A stretch of DNA of 5,917 nt from Anaerolineae bacterium (GTDB taxonomy: Bacteria > Chloroflexota > Anaerolineae > DUEN01). Each line of letters opens with the position of its first letter. Position 1 is the first letter of the stretch. The position numbers were made by a program, and so were the translations under genes. Below are positions 5,733 to 5,917 of this stretch, piece by piece. The notes beneath the pieces were generated by a model. The model saw only the letters and a list, made by a program, of their open reading frames with translations, had not been told where the DNA came from and did not search any database. Location of the stretch: contig JAGHDS010000499.1 in assembly GCA_021159845.1 (NCBI GenBank), positions 1 to 5,917 on the forward strand. Reading direction: 5' to 3'.

Positions 5733-5803
5733 ATTCTGCGTTTTGGAACCCGCTTACCCGTCATCAACACTCGTCCTTAAGGGAAGATGGAAGGAGCTCT
5801 GCA

Positions 5804-5917
5804 ATGTCTGAGTATACAGTGCACATCGTGCCTCACACGCATTGGGATCGAGAGTGGTACAGCCCATTCCAGCGCTACCGCATGAGGCTGGTCCACCTCA
5901 TGGATAAATTGCTTGAC
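5804..5917 (+). CDS. Glycoside hydrolase family 38 alpha-mannosidase, N-terminal fragment (runs off right edge)
   Basis: Only 38 codons are in the window, but they start with HIVPHTHWDREWY (residues 7-19), the diagnostic N-terminal motif of GH38 retaining alpha-mannosidases such as MngB. H13 and D15 correspond to the first two zinc ligands of the catalytic site (His90 and Asp92 in Drosophila Golgi mannosidase II). The enzymes release alpha-linked mannose; bacterial members are mostly cytoplasmic, and no signal peptide is seen here. The ATG follows AAGGAG (5791-5796) by 7 nt. It lies directly behind the transporter genes on the same strand, which suggests that imported mannosides are trimmed inside the cell. 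The rest of the protein, including the Asp nucleophile, is outside the window. Confidence 0.88.
   Translation, partial: MSEYTVHIVPHTHWDREWYSPFQRYRMRLVHLMDKLLD

Noticed and set aside
5569..5811. Forward open frame of 80 codons spanning the end of permease 2 and the terminator
   Set aside because: It overlaps the clearly coding permease in another frame and crosses a strong hairpin; no family resemblance.

Overview
The window looks like a carbohydrate-uptake and carbohydrate-breakdown locus from a moderately GC-rich bacterium, interrupted by one insertion sequence. The binding protein carries a twin-arginine signal joined to a lipobox, followed by an Ala/Pro/Glu tether. It sits next to two MalF/MalG-type permeases and a GH38 mannosidase. 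This combination is common in Chloroflexota (Anaerolineae/Caldilineae-like lineages), so that phylum is my best guess. It is an inference from protein style and layout, not from a marker gene.

Layout from left to right. Positions 1-379 (minus strand) hold the N-terminal 126 codons of a class II aldolase/adducin-family enzyme that runs off the left edge. It has its own strong sigma70-type promoter at 481-509 (minus). An imperfect 14-bp-stem hairpin lies at 525-557. Positions 596-2056 are an IS66-family element with short GTAA-type terminal inverted repeats and a single transposase gene (636-2027), with no tnpA or tnpB companions. Fifteen bases past its right end begins a promoter (2071-2099, plus) with 17-bp spacing. 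This drives a roughly 250-nt leader with several inverted repeats and then the ABC-importer genes: substrate-binding lipoprotein (2356-3732), a perfect 13-bp hairpin (3753-3781), permease 1 (3807-4724) and permease 2 (4787-5683). A second perfect 13-bp hairpin (5702-5732) follows, and then the first 38 codons of a GH38 alpha-mannosidase (5804 to the right edge).

How they fit together: the lipoprotein should capture an oligosaccharide outside the membrane and the two permeases should form the channel. No ATPase gene is present, so one must come from elsewhere, possibly a shared MsmX/UgpC-type subunit. The mannosidase would trim alpha-mannosides, and the divergent aldolase may act on a sugar phosphate downstream. 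If the IS element is removed, the aldolase and transporter promoters become back-to-back, with -35 boxes about 100 bp apart. The IS therefore seems to have landed in a shared divergent control region.

I see no clear evidence of an entirely new system. The most interesting parts are the IS-split divergent promoter region, the structured transporter leader with a possible Shine-Dalgarno-masking hairpin, and the two strong inter-gene hairpins without proper U-tracts.
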